Assembly (NCBI RefSeq): GCF_001956985.1
Contig: NZ_CP019082.1
Span: forward strand, 2,480,001 to 2,544,000
Reading direction: 5' to 3'
Source: Paludisphaera borealis
Lineage (GTDB): Bacteria > Planctomycetota > Planctomycetia > Isosphaerales > Isosphaeraceae
DNA length: 64,000 bases
A program made the position numbers and the translations under genes. Below are positions 44,324 to 54,246 of this stretch, piece after piece; positions within the stretch are counted from its first letter, which is position 1; each line of letters starts with the position of its first letter. The notes below the pieces were generated by a model. The model saw only the letters and a program-made list of their open reading frames with translations, did not search any database and was not told the origin of the DNA.

Positions 44324-45048
44324 TCGACCACCCCCCTTCCATCCTCATAGTGGACGATGACGAAGACATCTGCGAGAACATGGCTGACATTTTCACCGAC
44401 TTGGGCTTCGATATCGATGTAGCTCATGAAGGTCGGACTGCACTGGAGCTGGTGCGAGGGCGGCCGTACGACGTGGTCTTATTGGACCTGAAGATGCCCG
44501 GGATGGACGGCCTGTCGCTCTACCGCGAAATCAAGAAGGTGCAAGCCGGGACGGTGGCATTCCTCCTGACGGCCTACGCCGGCGGATCCACGGCCGGGGA
44601 GGCGCTTGCCGCCGGGGCGTCGCAGGTCCTGGCCAAGCCGGTCGACTTGCCTCTGCTGCTGCGTCTGATCGACGAGGCACTGGATCGGCCGCTAGTGCTG
44701 GTGGTCGACGACGACGACGACCTGTGCCTCAACCTCTGGGACCTGCTGCGCGAACAAGGCTACCGGGTCTGCATCGCCCACGACGGTCGACAGGCGGTCG
44801 AGCGGCTGCGGACTTCGACCCGGGTCGTCCTGATCGACCTAAACCTCCCGGACCGGGACGGCGCCGATGTGTGTCGGCAGGTCCGCGAGTCGAACCCGGC
44901 GTCGCAGGTCGTGCTCATCACCGGGCACCGGGCCGAATTGGAGCCGAAGATCGAACGGCTGCAGGCGGAGGGCTTCGACGCGATCTGCTACAAGCCGTTC
45001 GACCTCCCCGAACTCCTGGGGACCTTGGAGAGGCTGGCCCAACCATGA
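44320..45048 (+). CDS. Tandem two-receiver protein
   Basis: 242 residues made of two CheY-like receivers and nothing else. Receiver 1 has the acidic pocket VDDDED, phospho-acceptor D56 (VVLLDLKMPG) and the Lys of 'LAKPVDLPL'. Receiver 2 has VVDDDDD, phospho-acceptor D173 (VVLIDLNLPD) and 'CYKPFDLPEL'. No DNA-binding part. Likely a phosphate relay or sink between the two kinases of the operon. Starts in the stop codon of the globin kinase (ATGA). Confidence 0.9.
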   Translation: MIDHPPSILIVDDDEDICENMADIFTDLGFDIDVAHEGRTALELVRGRPYDVVLLDLKMPGMDGLSLYREIKKVQAGTVAFLLTAYAGGSTAGEALAAGASQVLAKPVDLPLLLRLIDEALDRPLVLVVDDDDDLCLNLWDLLREQGYRVCIAHDGRQAVERLRTSTRVVLIDLNLPDRDGADVCRQVRESNPASQVVLITGHRAELEPKIERLQAEGFDAICYKPFDLPELLGTLERLAQP

Positions 45049-45088
45049 GTCCGCGAGCAGTCGTTCGAGGCGGACAGGAGGTGGAAGA

Positions 45089-46561
45089 GTGGTAGGTGAT
45101 CCTGCCTTGAGAATTCTCATCGTCGAAGACGACGCCGACACGCGGGAGAACCTGCGCGACATCCTGGAGCTGGATGGATGCCGAGTCGACGAGGCGGTGA
45201 CGGTCGCAGCGACACTGGACCGGCAGGACTGGTCGACGTACTCGACAATCTTGTTGGATCGCAAGCTCCCTGACGGGACGGCGTTCGATCTGCTGCCGCG
45301 ACTCAAGCGGCTGGCCCCCGCGGCCGACGTGATCATCTTGACCGGCTTCGCCGACGTCGACGGGGCGATCTCGGCCCTGAGGCAAGGGGCTGCCGACTAC
45401 CTCCTGAAGCCGATCAACCCCGACGAGTTAAAGGCGAGGATCTTCCGCCTCGCCGAGTCTCGGCGGGCGGACGAGGAATTGCGCCGGCGATCACTGATCC
45501 TCCAGTCCGTCCTGAAGCAGGTCGCTGATGCGACGATCGTCGTCGATCGTCATGGCAAGGTCTTGCTTTACAGTCCGGCTATCGAGCGGCTGATCGGCTC
45601 GATCCGAGTGGGAGCCCCGCTCGAGGAGTGGTCGGCTCGCGGGTTGCTCCATCGGCCCGACGCCGACACTCCCTATGCCCTTGAAGACATGCCGCTGTCC
45701 CGGGCGTTGCGAGGCGACGAGGTCATCGACGAGGAGATCTTTGTAAAGCCGCCCGGGAATCGGCCAAGCCGCTGGATGAGCGCCAACGCGAGCCCACTGC
45801 GGGATCCGGAAGGGATTCAGGGGGCGGTCGTCATCCTCCGCGACATCACCGAGCGGAAGGAGGCGCAAGCGCGCGCCCTCCAATCAGAGCGTTTGGCCGC
45901 GATTGGAGAGATGGTCACCGGGCTCGCCCACGAGAGTCGCAATGCACTACAGCGCGGCCAGGCCTGCCTTGAGATGCTTGCCCTTGAAGTGCGGGACCGT
46001 CCCCGGGCCGTGGACCTCGTCGTCCGGCTTCAAAAGGCCCAGGACGACCTGGCCCGCCTCTACGAAGACGTGCGGGACTACGCGTCCCCCATCCTGATCC
46101 GGTCCCGGTCCTGCGACCTGGCCGAGGTCTGGAGGAAAGCCTGGTCGGACCTGGAGCCGGCCCGGCGGGGCCGGAAGGCCGTGCTCCGGGAGGTGATCGA
46201 GATCGCGGACGCCAGCAATCTCATCGATCCGTCCCGGATGGCCCAGGTCTTTCGCAACCTGCTGGAAAATTCTCTAGCCGCTTGCGTCGACCCGGTAGAG
46301 ATCGCGATCCGTTGCGTCCCCGACGAGCTGGACGGGCACCCAGCCCTGCGGATCTCCGTGAGCGACAACGGGCCTGGTTTCGCGCCCGGGCAAAGGCCGA
46401 AGGCTTTCGAGGCGTTCCACACCACCAAGACGAAAGGCACCGGCCTGGGCCTGGCGATTTGCCGTCGGATCATCGAGGCCCACGGCGGCCGGATCATTCT
46501 CGGCAGTGGTCCAGGGCGGGGCGCGAAGTTCATAATCACCTTACCGAAAGGCAACCCATGA
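45089..46561 (+). CDS. Hybrid REC-PAS-histidine kinase
   Basis: 490 residues from GTG 45089, chosen over the longer open frame because AGGAGG lies 7 bases upstream and translation then opens directly with a receiver (ILIVEDDADTRE, D57 in 'TILLDRKLPDG', 'LLKPINPDEL'). A PAS domain follows (about 138-255: 'QVADATIVVDRHGKVLLYSPAIERLIG', 'GAVVILRDITERK'), then the kinase with phospho-acceptor H281 ('GEMVTGLAHESRNAL'), N-box 'FRNLLENSLAACV' and 'SDNGPGFAPG', 'GTGLGLAICRRIIEAHGG'. H-box is the 'HESRN' variant. Confidence 0.9.
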   Translation: MVGDPALRILIVEDDADTRENLRDILELDGCRVDEAVTVAATLDRQDWSTYSTILLDRKLPDGTAFDLLPRLKRLAPAADVIILTGFADVDGAISALRQGAADYLLKPINPDELKARIFRLAESRRADEELRRRSLILQSVLKQVADATIVVDRHGKVLLYSPAIERLIGSIRVGAPLEEWSARGLLHRPDADTPYALEDMPLSRALRGDEVIDEEIFVKPPGNRPSRWMSANASPLRDPEGIQGAVVILRDITERKEAQARALQSERLAAIGEMVTGLAHESRNALQRGQACLEMLALEVRDRPRAVDLVVRLQKAQDDLARLYEDVRDYASPILIRSRSCDLAEVWRKAWSDLEPARRGRKAVLREVIEIADASNLIDPSRMAQVFRNLLENSLAACVDPVEIAIRCVPDELDGHPALRISVSDNGPGFAPGQRPKAFEAFHTTKTKGTGLGLAICRRIIEAHGGRIILGSGPGRGAKFIITLPKGNP

Positions 46562-47169
46562 ACCGCTCACTGCGCATCGCCATCGCCGACGACGAGTCGG
46601 ATATGCAGGAATACTACCGCACGATCCTGCCGATTCTGGGCCACGTGGTCGTCGCCGTCGCCGAGACGGGCCAAGAGCTAGTTGCGAAGTGCCGCGAACA
46701 GCATCCGGACCTGGTGATCGCCGACATCAAGATGCCGGGCATTGATGGCATCGACGCCGCAGCGCAGATCTACCGAGACAGCCCGATCCCGGTCATCCTG
46801 GTCTCGGCCTATCACAACGAGGATTTCATCCGGCGGGCCGAGGAGAATCACATCCTGTGCTACCTTGTCAAGCCGATCAAGCAGGCCGACCTTGAGCCGG
46901 CCATCGCGATCGTCATGCGGCGCTTCGAGCAGTTCCAGGCCCTTCGCAAGGAATCCGCCGACATGAAGCAGGCCCTGGAAGACCGCAAGATCATCGAGAA
47001 GGCCAAGGGCCTGTTAATGAAGAAGGCGTCCCTCGGCGAGGCGGAGGCGTTCCGGCGGCTGCAGAAGCTGGCCAGCGAGCAGAACCGCAAGCTTGTGGAG
47101 ATCGCGCGCATGCTGCTGACGGCGGAAGAAGCGTTCCAGCAGCCCGAGCCGCGCCAGCGACCCGTTTGA
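46558..47169 (+). CDS. ANTAR-domain response regulator (RNA-binding antiterminator)
   Basis: 203 residues. Receiver with acidic D11/D12 and phospho-acceptor D56 ('LVIADIKMPG'), switch 'VILVSAYHN' and 'LVKPIKQADLEPAI'; then a linker coiled coil and a C-terminal ANTAR domain ('EKAKGLLMKKASLGEAEAFRRLQKLASEQNRKLVEIARMLL'). ANTAR proteins bind paired hairpins in leader RNA and suppress termination. ATG overlaps the kinase stop, so it is the output of the operon. Target transcripts are unknown. Confidence 0.92.
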   Translation: MNRSLRIAIADDESDMQEYYRTILPILGHVVVAVAETGQELVAKCREQHPDLVIADIKMPGIDGIDAAAQIYRDSPIPVILVSAYHNEDFIRRAEENHILCYLVKPIKQADLEPAIAIVMRRFEQFQALRKESADMKQALEDRKIIEKAKGLLMKKASLGEAEAFRRLQKLASEQNRKLVEIARMLLTAEEAFQQPEPRQRPV

Positions 47170-47277
47170 TGAATTCCGGGTTGGAGATGCCTCGTCTCCA
47201 TCGCCCCCGGCCCTCCCGATGGGGCGTCATCCGTTGCGCCCCTGGGCCGCGGCTTCACCGGCTCGCAGGTCCGATTA

Positions 47278-48395
47278 CTGAGTCCAGCATGGCGAACTGA
47301 ACAGGTCGGTGGTTTCGCTCGTATTCCAGAGGTATGAGACCCATCGGAACCGCAGAAGAATTGGAACGTCGCCGACGGCGGGCGGTCGGGCTGGTCAAGC
47401 GGGGGGAATCCCCCGCCGAGGTCGCCTACTTCCTCGGTTGCGGACGCTCCTCCGTCTACACCTGGGTGAAGGCCGACCGAGAGGATGCCCGGAAGTTGGC
47501 CGGCAGGCCGAATGCCGGCCCCAAGCCCCGGCTCTCCGACGAGCAGATCGAGGAGCTGGAGGGGCTGCTCCTGAAAGGGGCCGCGGCCCACGGCTGGCAC
47601 AACGACCTGTGGAGCGCCCACCGGGTCGCCGAGGTGATCCGCCGCCGCTTCGGCGTCGAGTACCACACCGAGCACGCCCGCAAGATCATCCGAAGGCGGC
47701 TCGGTTGGAGCAGCCAGAGGCCGCAATTGAAGGCCAAGCAGCGGAACGAGGAGAAGATCGCCCACTGAAGGGCCGAGGAACTGCCCCGGATCGTCGAGCA
47801 AGCCGAGGGGCGGAAGGCCCATCTGGTCTTCCTCGACGAGTCGGGCTTCCAACTCTCCCCGGTCGTCCGCCGGACCTACGCCCCCCGGGGCAGGACGCCG
47901 ATCCAGGAAGCGTGGCATCGCAAGGGGCGGATCTCGGCGATCAGCGCCGTGACCGTCAGCCCCGTAAGGCGGCGGCCCAACCTCTACTTCCGACTACTGC
48001 CCGACGACGCCAACGCCCACGGCGAGGATGTGATCGGCTTCCTGGCCCAATTGCGAGGCCAGATCAAGGGGCCGATGACGATCCTCTGGGACCAGAGCAA
48101 GATCCATGGACGGTCAGGCGTGGTGAAGGCGTATCTGGCCAGGCATCCGGAGATCGTCACGGAAGACTTTCCCGGCTACGCCCCGGACGCCAACCCGGAC
48201 GAGGGGGTGTGGGGCTGGACGAAGTACCACAGGTTGCCGAACTATGCCCCCGAGCATACGAACGAGCTTCGTTCCCGGCTGTGGGGCGAGCTATCGACCT
48301 TGCGGAAGCGACCCGATCTGCTCGCCTCGTTCATCCGGCATGCCGAAATCCCGCTCCGATTGTGATCGCCGTCCCGTTCGCCATGCTGGACTCAG
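47278..48395. mobile_element. IS630-family element with clean ends
   Basis: 1118 bp. Terminal inverted repeats are identical over 20 bp (47278-47297 and 48376-48395; CTGAGTCCAGCATGGCGAAC) and a TA stands at each outer edge (47276-47277, 48396-48397), the usual IS630 target duplication. It landed just downstream of the ANTAR gene. Confidence 0.95.
47334..48365 (+). pseudogene. IS630-family transposase with an in-frame stop
   Basis: The DNA-binding half (47334-47768; HTH 'SPAEVAYFLGCGRSSVYTWVKAD') ends at TGA 47766-47768, but the same frame continues past it with the full catalytic half: 'HLVFLDESGFQL' (first Asp), 'MTILWDQSKIH' (second Asp) and 'DANPDEGVWGWTKYHRL' (Glu). The stop stands where the family usually has Trp, so a single TGG to TGA change explains it. 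Total 343 codons. Mobility would need read-through, suppression or help in trans. Confidence 0.9.
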
Positions 48396-48790
48396 TAATG
48401 TCCCCCCCTATCACGGTTCCCTAGGGGGGGCGACCTCCACCCGTCGCCTGTTGATTTGTGCGCGCCTTACCTTTACTTGTTCAAGCGATCCCATAATATA
48501 AAGGGTAGCCTGAGTTGATCGGACTCTGATCCGGCCCCGGTGGGCGTCGCGATTACGCGAGGCGTCCCGAAGTGCGGTGTCACCGGGAGTCGTTCCCGTC
48601 GGTGGGCGCTCCGTCTCACCCTCATGCGATCGAATCTCATCATCTCGGGACTGACTCGAATGTCATTACTCCGAGCGTGGCGCCGCAGGCCGGACTTCCG
48701 GCGACGATCGCCGTCCGCCTAGGGTGGACGAGGGTTGGGGACCGATCCGTCGGTCGGTCTGCGGTGCCCCTGTCAACACAGGACGGACCG
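48396..48790. other. Intergenic region with a strong hairpin
   Basis: About 395 bp between the IS and the acyltransferase gene, no coding frame. A perfect 9-bp stem, CCCCCCCTA (48402-48410) with TAGGGGGGG (48422-48430), loop 11, may be the original terminator of the signalling operon. An AT-rich patch (CCCATAATATAAAGG near 48490) is a possible promoter of the fatty-acid operon. Confidence 0.5.
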
Positions 48791-50035
48791 ATGCGTGTCC
48801 GGCACTTGAACGTCTCCCGGCGAGATCGGCCGATGCCCACCGACGGCAGCAATGCGTCGGGCCGGCTGGACCTCGTCGCCCGCGGCGGCGCGGGCGACGA
48901 GCTCGGTCGCCAGATCGCGACCGTCGCCTTCGCGTTCCGCGGCTACGACGTGACGAACCAGGGCCGGAGCCACGAACTCCTGGAGCATCGAGCCTTTGGT
49001 CCGGTCGTCCGCGCCGTGCTCGACGAGGCCTCGGCAATCTGTTCCGAGGCCCTTGGGGCGAAGATCGACCTCGCCGCCCGGGTTCGCAGTCGCAGCCCAT
49101 CGACGTTGGAGACCTACGCCCAAGATGCCGCGACGATCGTGGCGATGGAGCTGGCCCAGGTTCAGCTCCTGGAAGAGTTCTTCGGCATCGAGATCGGTCG
49201 GGCGTGCCTGAGCTTCGGCTACAGTATCGGCGAGGTGTCGGCGCTGATCGCGGCCGAAGTGTACCGAATGGATCAGCTCCTCCCCGTGGTCCTCGGCCTG
49301 GCCGACGACACCGCCTCCCTGATGGTTGACACGACCATGGGGATCCTGTTCACCCGAGGGCCCGCCCTGCCGATCGACGAGGTGGAGCGGCTCAGCCGTC
49401 GGATCAGCAGCCAGGGTCGCGGGCTGATCGGCCTCTCGGCCCTGCTGTCGCCGAATGCGGCGCTGCTAATCGGCCAGGGCGACACGGTCGATCAATTCGG
49501 GCTCGCGATGACCGACGAGCTGACCGTCAAGGCGTCGCTGCGGCGCAAGCCGAACCGATTCCCGCCGCTGCATACCCCGCTCGTCCGGAAGCGGAGCATC
49601 CCGAACCGCGCCGCCGTCGCACTCTACAACGTCTCTGGCGGGGACCAGGCTCCCTCTCCGAAGCTCGTTTCCTGCGTCACCGGGGCGGCGAGCTACACCG
49701 AGTGGAACAGCCGGGAGATCTTGATCGATTGGACAGACCACCCTCAGCGGCTCTGGGACGTAATCGATCGCACGCTCGCCTCCGAGACCCGGCTCATTGT
49801 CCATGTCGGGCCTGAGCCCACGCTGATCCCGGCGACCTTCTCGCGGTTGAGCGAGAACGTCATCGAATTCATGAGGAGTCGACGCCTCGAACACGTCGGG
49901 AGGTACGTGATCCCGGGCCTCAGCCGGCATACCTGGCTGACCCGGATGCTCCCCGCCGGCGCGGCCCTGATACGGGCGCCGTTCGTGACCCACCTGATCC
50001 TGGAGGATTGGCTGGTCGCGCAAGATGTCCCCTGA
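48791..50035 (+). CDS. Acyltransferase-domain protein (FabD/AT-like)
   Basis: 414 residues from ATG 48791 (an ATG at 48833 is also possible). A Ser-His acyltransferase of the malonyl-CoA:ACP transacylase fold: nucleophile in 'LSFGYSIGEVSALIAAEVY' (GxSxG), catalytic His in 'FPPLHTPLV', and the C-terminal 'LIVHVGPEPTLIPATF' strand-loop. The usual His before the Ser is Tyr here (GYSIGE). It heads an operon of beta-oxidation genes, 27 bp before the dehydrogenase, so it probably moves acyl groups between CoA and a carrier. Substrate unknown. Confidence 0.8.
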   Translation: MRVRHLNVSRRDRPMPTDGSNASGRLDLVARGGAGDELGRQIATVAFAFRGYDVTNQGRSHELLEHRAFGPVVRAVLDEASAICSEALGAKIDLAARVRSRSPSTLETYAQDAATIVAMELAQVQLLEEFFGIEIGRACLSFGYSIGEVSALIAAEVYRMDQLLPVVLGLADDTASLMVDTTMGILFTRGPALPIDEVERLSRRISSQGRGLIGLSALLSPNAALLIGQGDTVDQFGLAMTDELTVKASLRRKPNRFPPLHTPLVRKRSIPNRAAVALYNVSGGDQAPSPKLVSCVTGAASYTEWNSREILIDWTDHPQRLWDVIDRTLASETRLIVHVGPEPTLIPATFSRLSENVIEFMRSRRLEHVGRYVIPGLSRHTWLTRMLPAGAALIRAPFVTHLILEDWLVAQDVP

Positions 50036-50062
50036 TCGAGGAAGAGGAAGCGGAGGTCCCTG

Positions 50063-51970
50063 ATGAAAACGGGCACCGAACCGAAAACGCCCGAGGCCCC
50101 GAATTTCATCGAATCGGCGCTGCGGATGGGCGGCAAGAGCGACGAGGAGGCGCGCTCGACGGCCTCGATCGATCGGGCCGACGAGCAGGTCGAGGACCTC
50201 TTCGCGCCGGGCTACCGGACGACCGACAGCCCGATCCATCGCGCCGTCTGGGCCCGGGAGGCGCCGATCGACCTGTTTCTCCCCGGCAGTTCGGAGCCCT
50301 CGGCCGGATGCGAGGGGGTGATGCGGGAGTCGCTGGACCTGGTCCGCCGCTACAAGGCTGCGGGAACCCTGCTCGGACCGGACGGCAGGATCGCCGGGAA
50401 GGTCTTCGACGACCTCGCCGCCGCCGGGTACTGGGGCCTGCTCATCGACCCCGAGTACGGCGGGGCCGCGGCACCATTCGCCGCGTTCGCCCGGTTCCTG
50501 ACGCGGATGAGCACCGTCGACCCGATGGTTGCAGGGCTCGCCTCGGTCCACGGCTGCATCGGCGCCGTCGACCCGTTGCGGACCTTCGGGACGCCCGAGC
50601 AGAAGCGGCGTTTTCTCCCTCTGCTGGCCTCCGGCGAGCGGCTCTCGGGGTTCGCGCTGACCGAGCCTGGCGCCGGCTCGGACCTGTCGGCCCTGAGGAC
50701 GCGGGCCGTCCTCGACGGCGATGCATACGTCGTCAACGGCGAGAAGCTGTTCATCACCAACGCCGTCCCTGGCCGGACGATCGGCCTGGTCTGCCGGATC
50801 GACGACCGGCCGGCGGTCCTGATCGTCGATCTACCCGACCGCGAGGACGACCACTTCCGGCTCGTCCGGTACGGCCTCTACGCGCTGCGGCACGCGCACA
50901 ACAACGGCCTGATCTTCCGCGACTTCCGCGTCCTGCGGGAGAATCTGCTCCGGCCGGCTCGGGGGGACGGGCTGACGATCGCCTATCACGGCCTGAACCG
51001 AGGCCGGGTGGCGCTCTGCGCCGCCGCCGCCGGCACGATGCGCGTGATGCTGGCCGACCTCCTGCCCTGGGCCCGGTTCCGCAGGACCTACGGGGCGCCG
51101 ATCGCCTCCCGGGAGCTCGTCCGGCGGCGAATCGGGCGGCTGGCGGCGCTGATCGTCGGGGCCGACGCGCTGGTCTCGTGGTGCTCCCGGCTGCTCGACG
51201 AGGGCTTCCGCGGCGAGATGGAGTGCATCGTCGCCAAGATCTTCGGCAGCGAGGCGCAGAAGGAAGCGGCGATCGAACTTTATATGAAGACGCACGGCGG
51301 CCGGGCGTTCCTCCACGGCCACCGGTTCGGCGAGAACGTCCACGACTACCTCGCCCCTTGCATCTACGAGGGCGAGGGGGAGTTGCTCGGCCTCGCCTTC
51401 TTCAAGTCGCTGATCAAGGAGCACGGCAAGGCGTACTTCGAGCCGATCGGCCGGGCCGTGCAGGCCGCCGGGCTCCGCAAGCCGAACCCGATGAACCCGG
51501 CGCACGCCTGGGCGATGCGCCGGGAGCTGATGCCGTACGCGGCCTGGTGGGTCGGCCAGTCGCTCGAATTGCGGCGGCGGCCCGCGATGCCGGAGATGCC
51601 GGCGCGGCTGGCCGAGCACGCCCGGACCGCGTTCTATGAGCTGCACCGCAGCCGCCGCGAGATCAGCGCCGTGATGGCGAAGCACCAGCTCCGCCTGGCC
51701 GACCGGCAGTGCCGGATGGCGGAGCTGTCCGGCCGCCTGCAAGCCCTGGTCGTGGCCCTCGTCACCAGCCTCTGGGCCGCCCGGCAACCGGACGAGCTCG
51801 TCCGGGCGGCGGCCGACGTGCTCTGCCGCGACCTGATCCGGGCCTACACCGGCCGCCGCCCGAGCGACGACGACCTCCGGGCCGTCACGACTCTGGGCGA
51901 GGCGGTCGCCTCCGGCGGATTCTCGGCCATCGCTGGCGTCGAGGCGGATGAAATCCTGATGCCCTATTGA
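50063..51970 (+). CDS. Acyl-CoA dehydrogenase with C-terminal extension
   Basis: 635 residues. First step of beta-oxidation: FAD-dependent alpha,beta-dehydrogenation of acyl-CoA. N-terminal helical, middle beta ('[20 protein letters not shown]', '[13 protein letters not shown]') and C-terminal helical domain ('[20 protein letters not shown]', '[14 protein letters not shown]') are clear; the catalytic Glu is in '[12 protein letters not shown]'. About 150 residues follow the usual end, as in large FadE-like or very-long-chain forms. GGAGG ribosome site before ATG 50063. Confidence 0.92.
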   Translation: MKTGTEPKTPEAPNFIESALRMGGKSDEEARSTASIDRADEQVEDLFAPGYRTTDSPIHRAVWAREAPIDLFLPGSSEPSAGCEGVMRESLDLVRRYKAAGTLLGPDGRIAGKVFDDLAAAGYWGLLIDPEYGGAAAPFAAFARFLTRMSTVDPMVAGLASVHGCIGAVDPLRTFGTPEQKRRFLPLLASGERLSGFALTEPGAGSDLSALRTRAVLDGDAYVVNGEKLFITNAVPGRTIGLVCRIDDRPAVLIVDLPDREDDHFRLVRYGLYALRHAHNNGLIFRDFRVLRENLLRPARGDGLTIAYHGLNRGRVALCAAAAGTMRVMLADLLPWARFRRTYGAPIASRELVRRRIGRLAALIVGADALVSWCSRLLDEGFRGEMECIVAKIFGSEAQKEAAIELYMKTHGGRAFLHGHRFGENVHDYLAPCIYEGEGELLGLAFFKSLIKEHGKAYFEPIGRAVQAAGLRKPNPMNPAHAWAMRRELMPYAAWWVGQSLELRRRPAMPEMPARLAEHARTAFYELHRSRREISAVMAKHQLRLADRQCRMAELSGRLQALVVALVTSLWAARQPDELVRAAADVLCRDLIRAYTGRRPSDDDLRAVTTLGEAVASGGFSAIAGVEADEILMPY

Positions 51971-52055
51971 TAATTCCGTCGTCCGTGTCGGGCGGGCGTC
52001 GGCCCGCCCCACGGGAAACGCTTGCAGACGGGTCGTCCTGCCGCGGAGCGCGATC

Positions 52056-54221
52056 ATGGGAAACGCATTCCGACTGGAAGAGGTCGACGGGTCGATCGCC
52101 ATCTTGACGTTCGACCTGCCGGAGAAGAAGGTGAACACGCTGGGCCGGGCGGTACTCGCCGAGCTAGCCGGGCTGACCGCCCGACTGGCGGGCCGCACCG
52201 ATCTGCGTGGCCTGCTCTTCCTCAGCGGCAAGCCGGGCCAGTTCATCGCCGGCGCCGACCTCAACGAGCTGGCCGCCCTTGCATTCGCCACCCGGGAGCA
52301 GGTGGCCGAGGCCATCGCCTTCGGCCATCAGCTCTTCGACCGGATCGCTCGACTGCCGTTCCCGACGGTGGCCCTGGTCGACGGGAACTGCATGGGGGGC
52401 GGGACCGAGCTGATCCTGGCGATGGACGACCGGATCGTCTCCAGGTCGCCCGCAACCAAGATCGCCTTGCCCGAGGTCAAGCTCGGCCTGCTCCCGGCCT
52501 GGGGAGGCACCCAGCGCCTCCCCAGGCGAATCGGGCTGCACCACGCCATCGAGATGATCTGCAAGGGCGAGCCGATCTCCGCCGAGCGGGCTGCCTCGCT
52601 GGGCCTGGCCTTCGACGCGGTCCCGGCCGATCGCCTGGTCGAGGAAGGGGTCCGGCTCGTCGAGTACCACCAGCAGAGCGGCGACTGGCTCGATCGTCGA
52701 GAGCGGGATCGAGGACCGCTCGGCCTGAGCGCCGATCAGCTCCGGTTCGCCGTCGCCGTCGCCGAGGGGGCGATCAAGGCGAAGACCGGAGGCCGCTATC
52801 CGGCACCCCTGGCCGCCCTGGGAGCGATCCGGGACGGATGCAACGTGCCCTTGAGCGCCGGCCTGGAGGCCGAGCGCGAGGCGGCGATGGGCCTGGTCGG
52901 CTCGCCGACCTCGGCGAACCTGATCGCCGTCTTCTTCATGAAGAACCGTCTGGAGCGCGACCCGGGCGTGGCGAATGCCGGCGTCTCACCCCGGACGGTG
53001 CGTCGCGTCGGGGTCGCGGGGGCCGGCCTGATGGGGGCTGGGATCGCCGCGGCGTCCGCCCGCTCCGGCCTGCCGACGGTGATGATCGACGTGGACGAGG
53101 CCCGCCTCGCCGCCGGCCTCCGGCGCGCCGGCGAGGTCGTCGCCGGCCGGATCAAGATCGGCCGGGCGACGCCAGAGGACCTGATCGGAATGCTCGGATT
53201 CCTCAACACATCCACTTCCCCTCGAGCCTTCGCGGATTGCGACGTGGTCATCGAGGCGATCAACGAGGATGAGGCGGCCAAGGCGGCGCTCTTCCGCACG
53301 ATCGGCGGCGATCTGCGAGACGACGCGATCCTGGCCAGTAACACCTCGACGATCTCGATCACGCGGCTGGCAGCGTCGGCGCCGGCCCCCGAGCGGTTCG
53401 TCGGCATGCACTTCTTCCACCCGGTCGATCGCATGGAGCTGGTCGAGATCATCCGCGGCGATCGGACGAACGATGAGACGGTGGCGACGGTCGTGGCCCT
53501 GGCCAAGCGGCTCCGCAAGACGCCGATCGTCGTGCGCGATGGCCCGGGCTTCCTGGTCAACCGAATCCTCTTCCCGTACCTTATCGAGGCGATCCTGATG
53601 GCGCAGGAGGGGGCTTCGATGGATGCGATCGACGCGGCGGCTGAGCGGTTCGGGATGCCCATGGGCCCGATCGCCCTGGCCGACCTCGTCGGTCTCGACA
53701 CGGCCGCCGGCGCCGGCGCCGTGCTGCTCGCCGCCTTCCCCGATCGGTCGGTGCCGACACCGATCCTCCGCGAGCTGGTCGCGGCCGGTCGGCTGGGCAA
53801 GAAGTCGGGGGCGGGGTTCCGATCGTACGCGAAGAAGAACAAGGCCGAGGCGGACCCCATCGTCCTGACCCTACTGGAGCGCCACCGCACCGGCGATCGG
53901 CCGCCGACCGACGAGGAGATCACCGACCGCCTGTTCCTGCCAATGCTGCTGGAGGCGACCCGGGTGTTGGAGGAGGGGATCGTGGGCGAGCCGGCGGACG
54001 TCGACATGGGCCTGATCCTCGGCACCGGCTTCCCGCCGTTCCGAGGGGGCCTGCTGCGCTGGGCCGACGGTGAGGGGGCGGGCGCGATCCTCGATCGGCT
54101 GGAACGCTACCGATCACTGGGGGAGCGGTTTGCGCCCACCGCGCTGCTGACGCGGCTGGCGTCGCGCGGCGAGGCGTTTTATCCAGGTCCCAAGGTCGCC
54201 TCGCCGGTCCGGGGGGCGTGA
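52056..54221 (+). CDS. Bifunctional enoyl-CoA hydratase / 3-hydroxyacyl-CoA dehydrogenase
   Basis: 721 residues, FadB/FadJ-type. The crotonase part (1-200) has 'KPGQFIAGADLNEL' and both catalytic Glu, in 'MGGGTELILAMDDR' and 'LPEVKLGLLPAWGGTQRLPRR'. The dehydrogenase part (from about 310) has the NAD fold 'VGVAGAGLMGAGIAAASA', 'SNTSTISITRLA', 'GMHFFHPVDRMELVEI' with its catalytic His, and 'VNRILFPYLIEAILM'. Catalyses hydration and oxidation, steps 2 and 3. Sits between the dehydrogenase and thiolase in one operon. Confidence 0.95.
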   Translation: MGNAFRLEEVDGSIAILTFDLPEKKVNTLGRAVLAELAGLTARLAGRTDLRGLLFLSGKPGQFIAGADLNELAALAFATREQVAEAIAFGHQLFDRIARLPFPTVALVDGNCMGGGTELILAMDDRIVSRSPATKIALPEVKLGLLPAWGGTQRLPRRIGLHHAIEMICKGEPISAERAASLGLAFDAVPADRLVEEGVRLVEYHQQSGDWLDRRERDRGPLGLSADQLRFAVAVAEGAIKAKTGGRYPAPLAALGAIRDGCNVPLSAGLEAEREAAMGLVGSPTSANLIAVFFMKNRLERDPGVANAGVSPRTVRRVGVAGAGLMGAGIAAASARSGLPTVMIDVDEARLAAGLRRAGEVVAGRIKIGRATPEDLIGMLGFLNTSTSPRAFADCDVVIEAINEDEAAKAALFRTIGGDLRDDAILASNTSTISITRLAASAPAPERFVGMHFFHPVDRMELVEIIRGDRTNDETVATVVALAKRLRKTPIVVRDGPGFLVNRILFPYLIEAILMAQEGASMDAIDAAAERFGMPMGPIALADLVGLDTAAGAGAVLLAAFPDRSVPTPILRELVAAGRLGKKSGAGFRSYAKKNKAEADPIVLTLLERHRTGDRPPTDEEITDRLFLPMLLEATRVLEEGIVGEPADVDMGLILGTGFPPFRGGLLRWADGEGAGAILDRLERYRSLGERFAPTALLTRLASRGEAFYPGPKVASPVRGA

Positions 54222-54246
54222 GGCACACTGCCGGAGGATCAATCCG

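Noticed and set aside
47309-48424. 371-codon frame over the IS630 copy
   Set aside because: Arg/Pro-rich and out of phase with HTH and DDE motifs.
50008-51639. 543-codon frame inside the acyl-CoA dehydrogenase
   Set aside because: Out-of-phase shadow with extreme Arg/Gly/Pro content.
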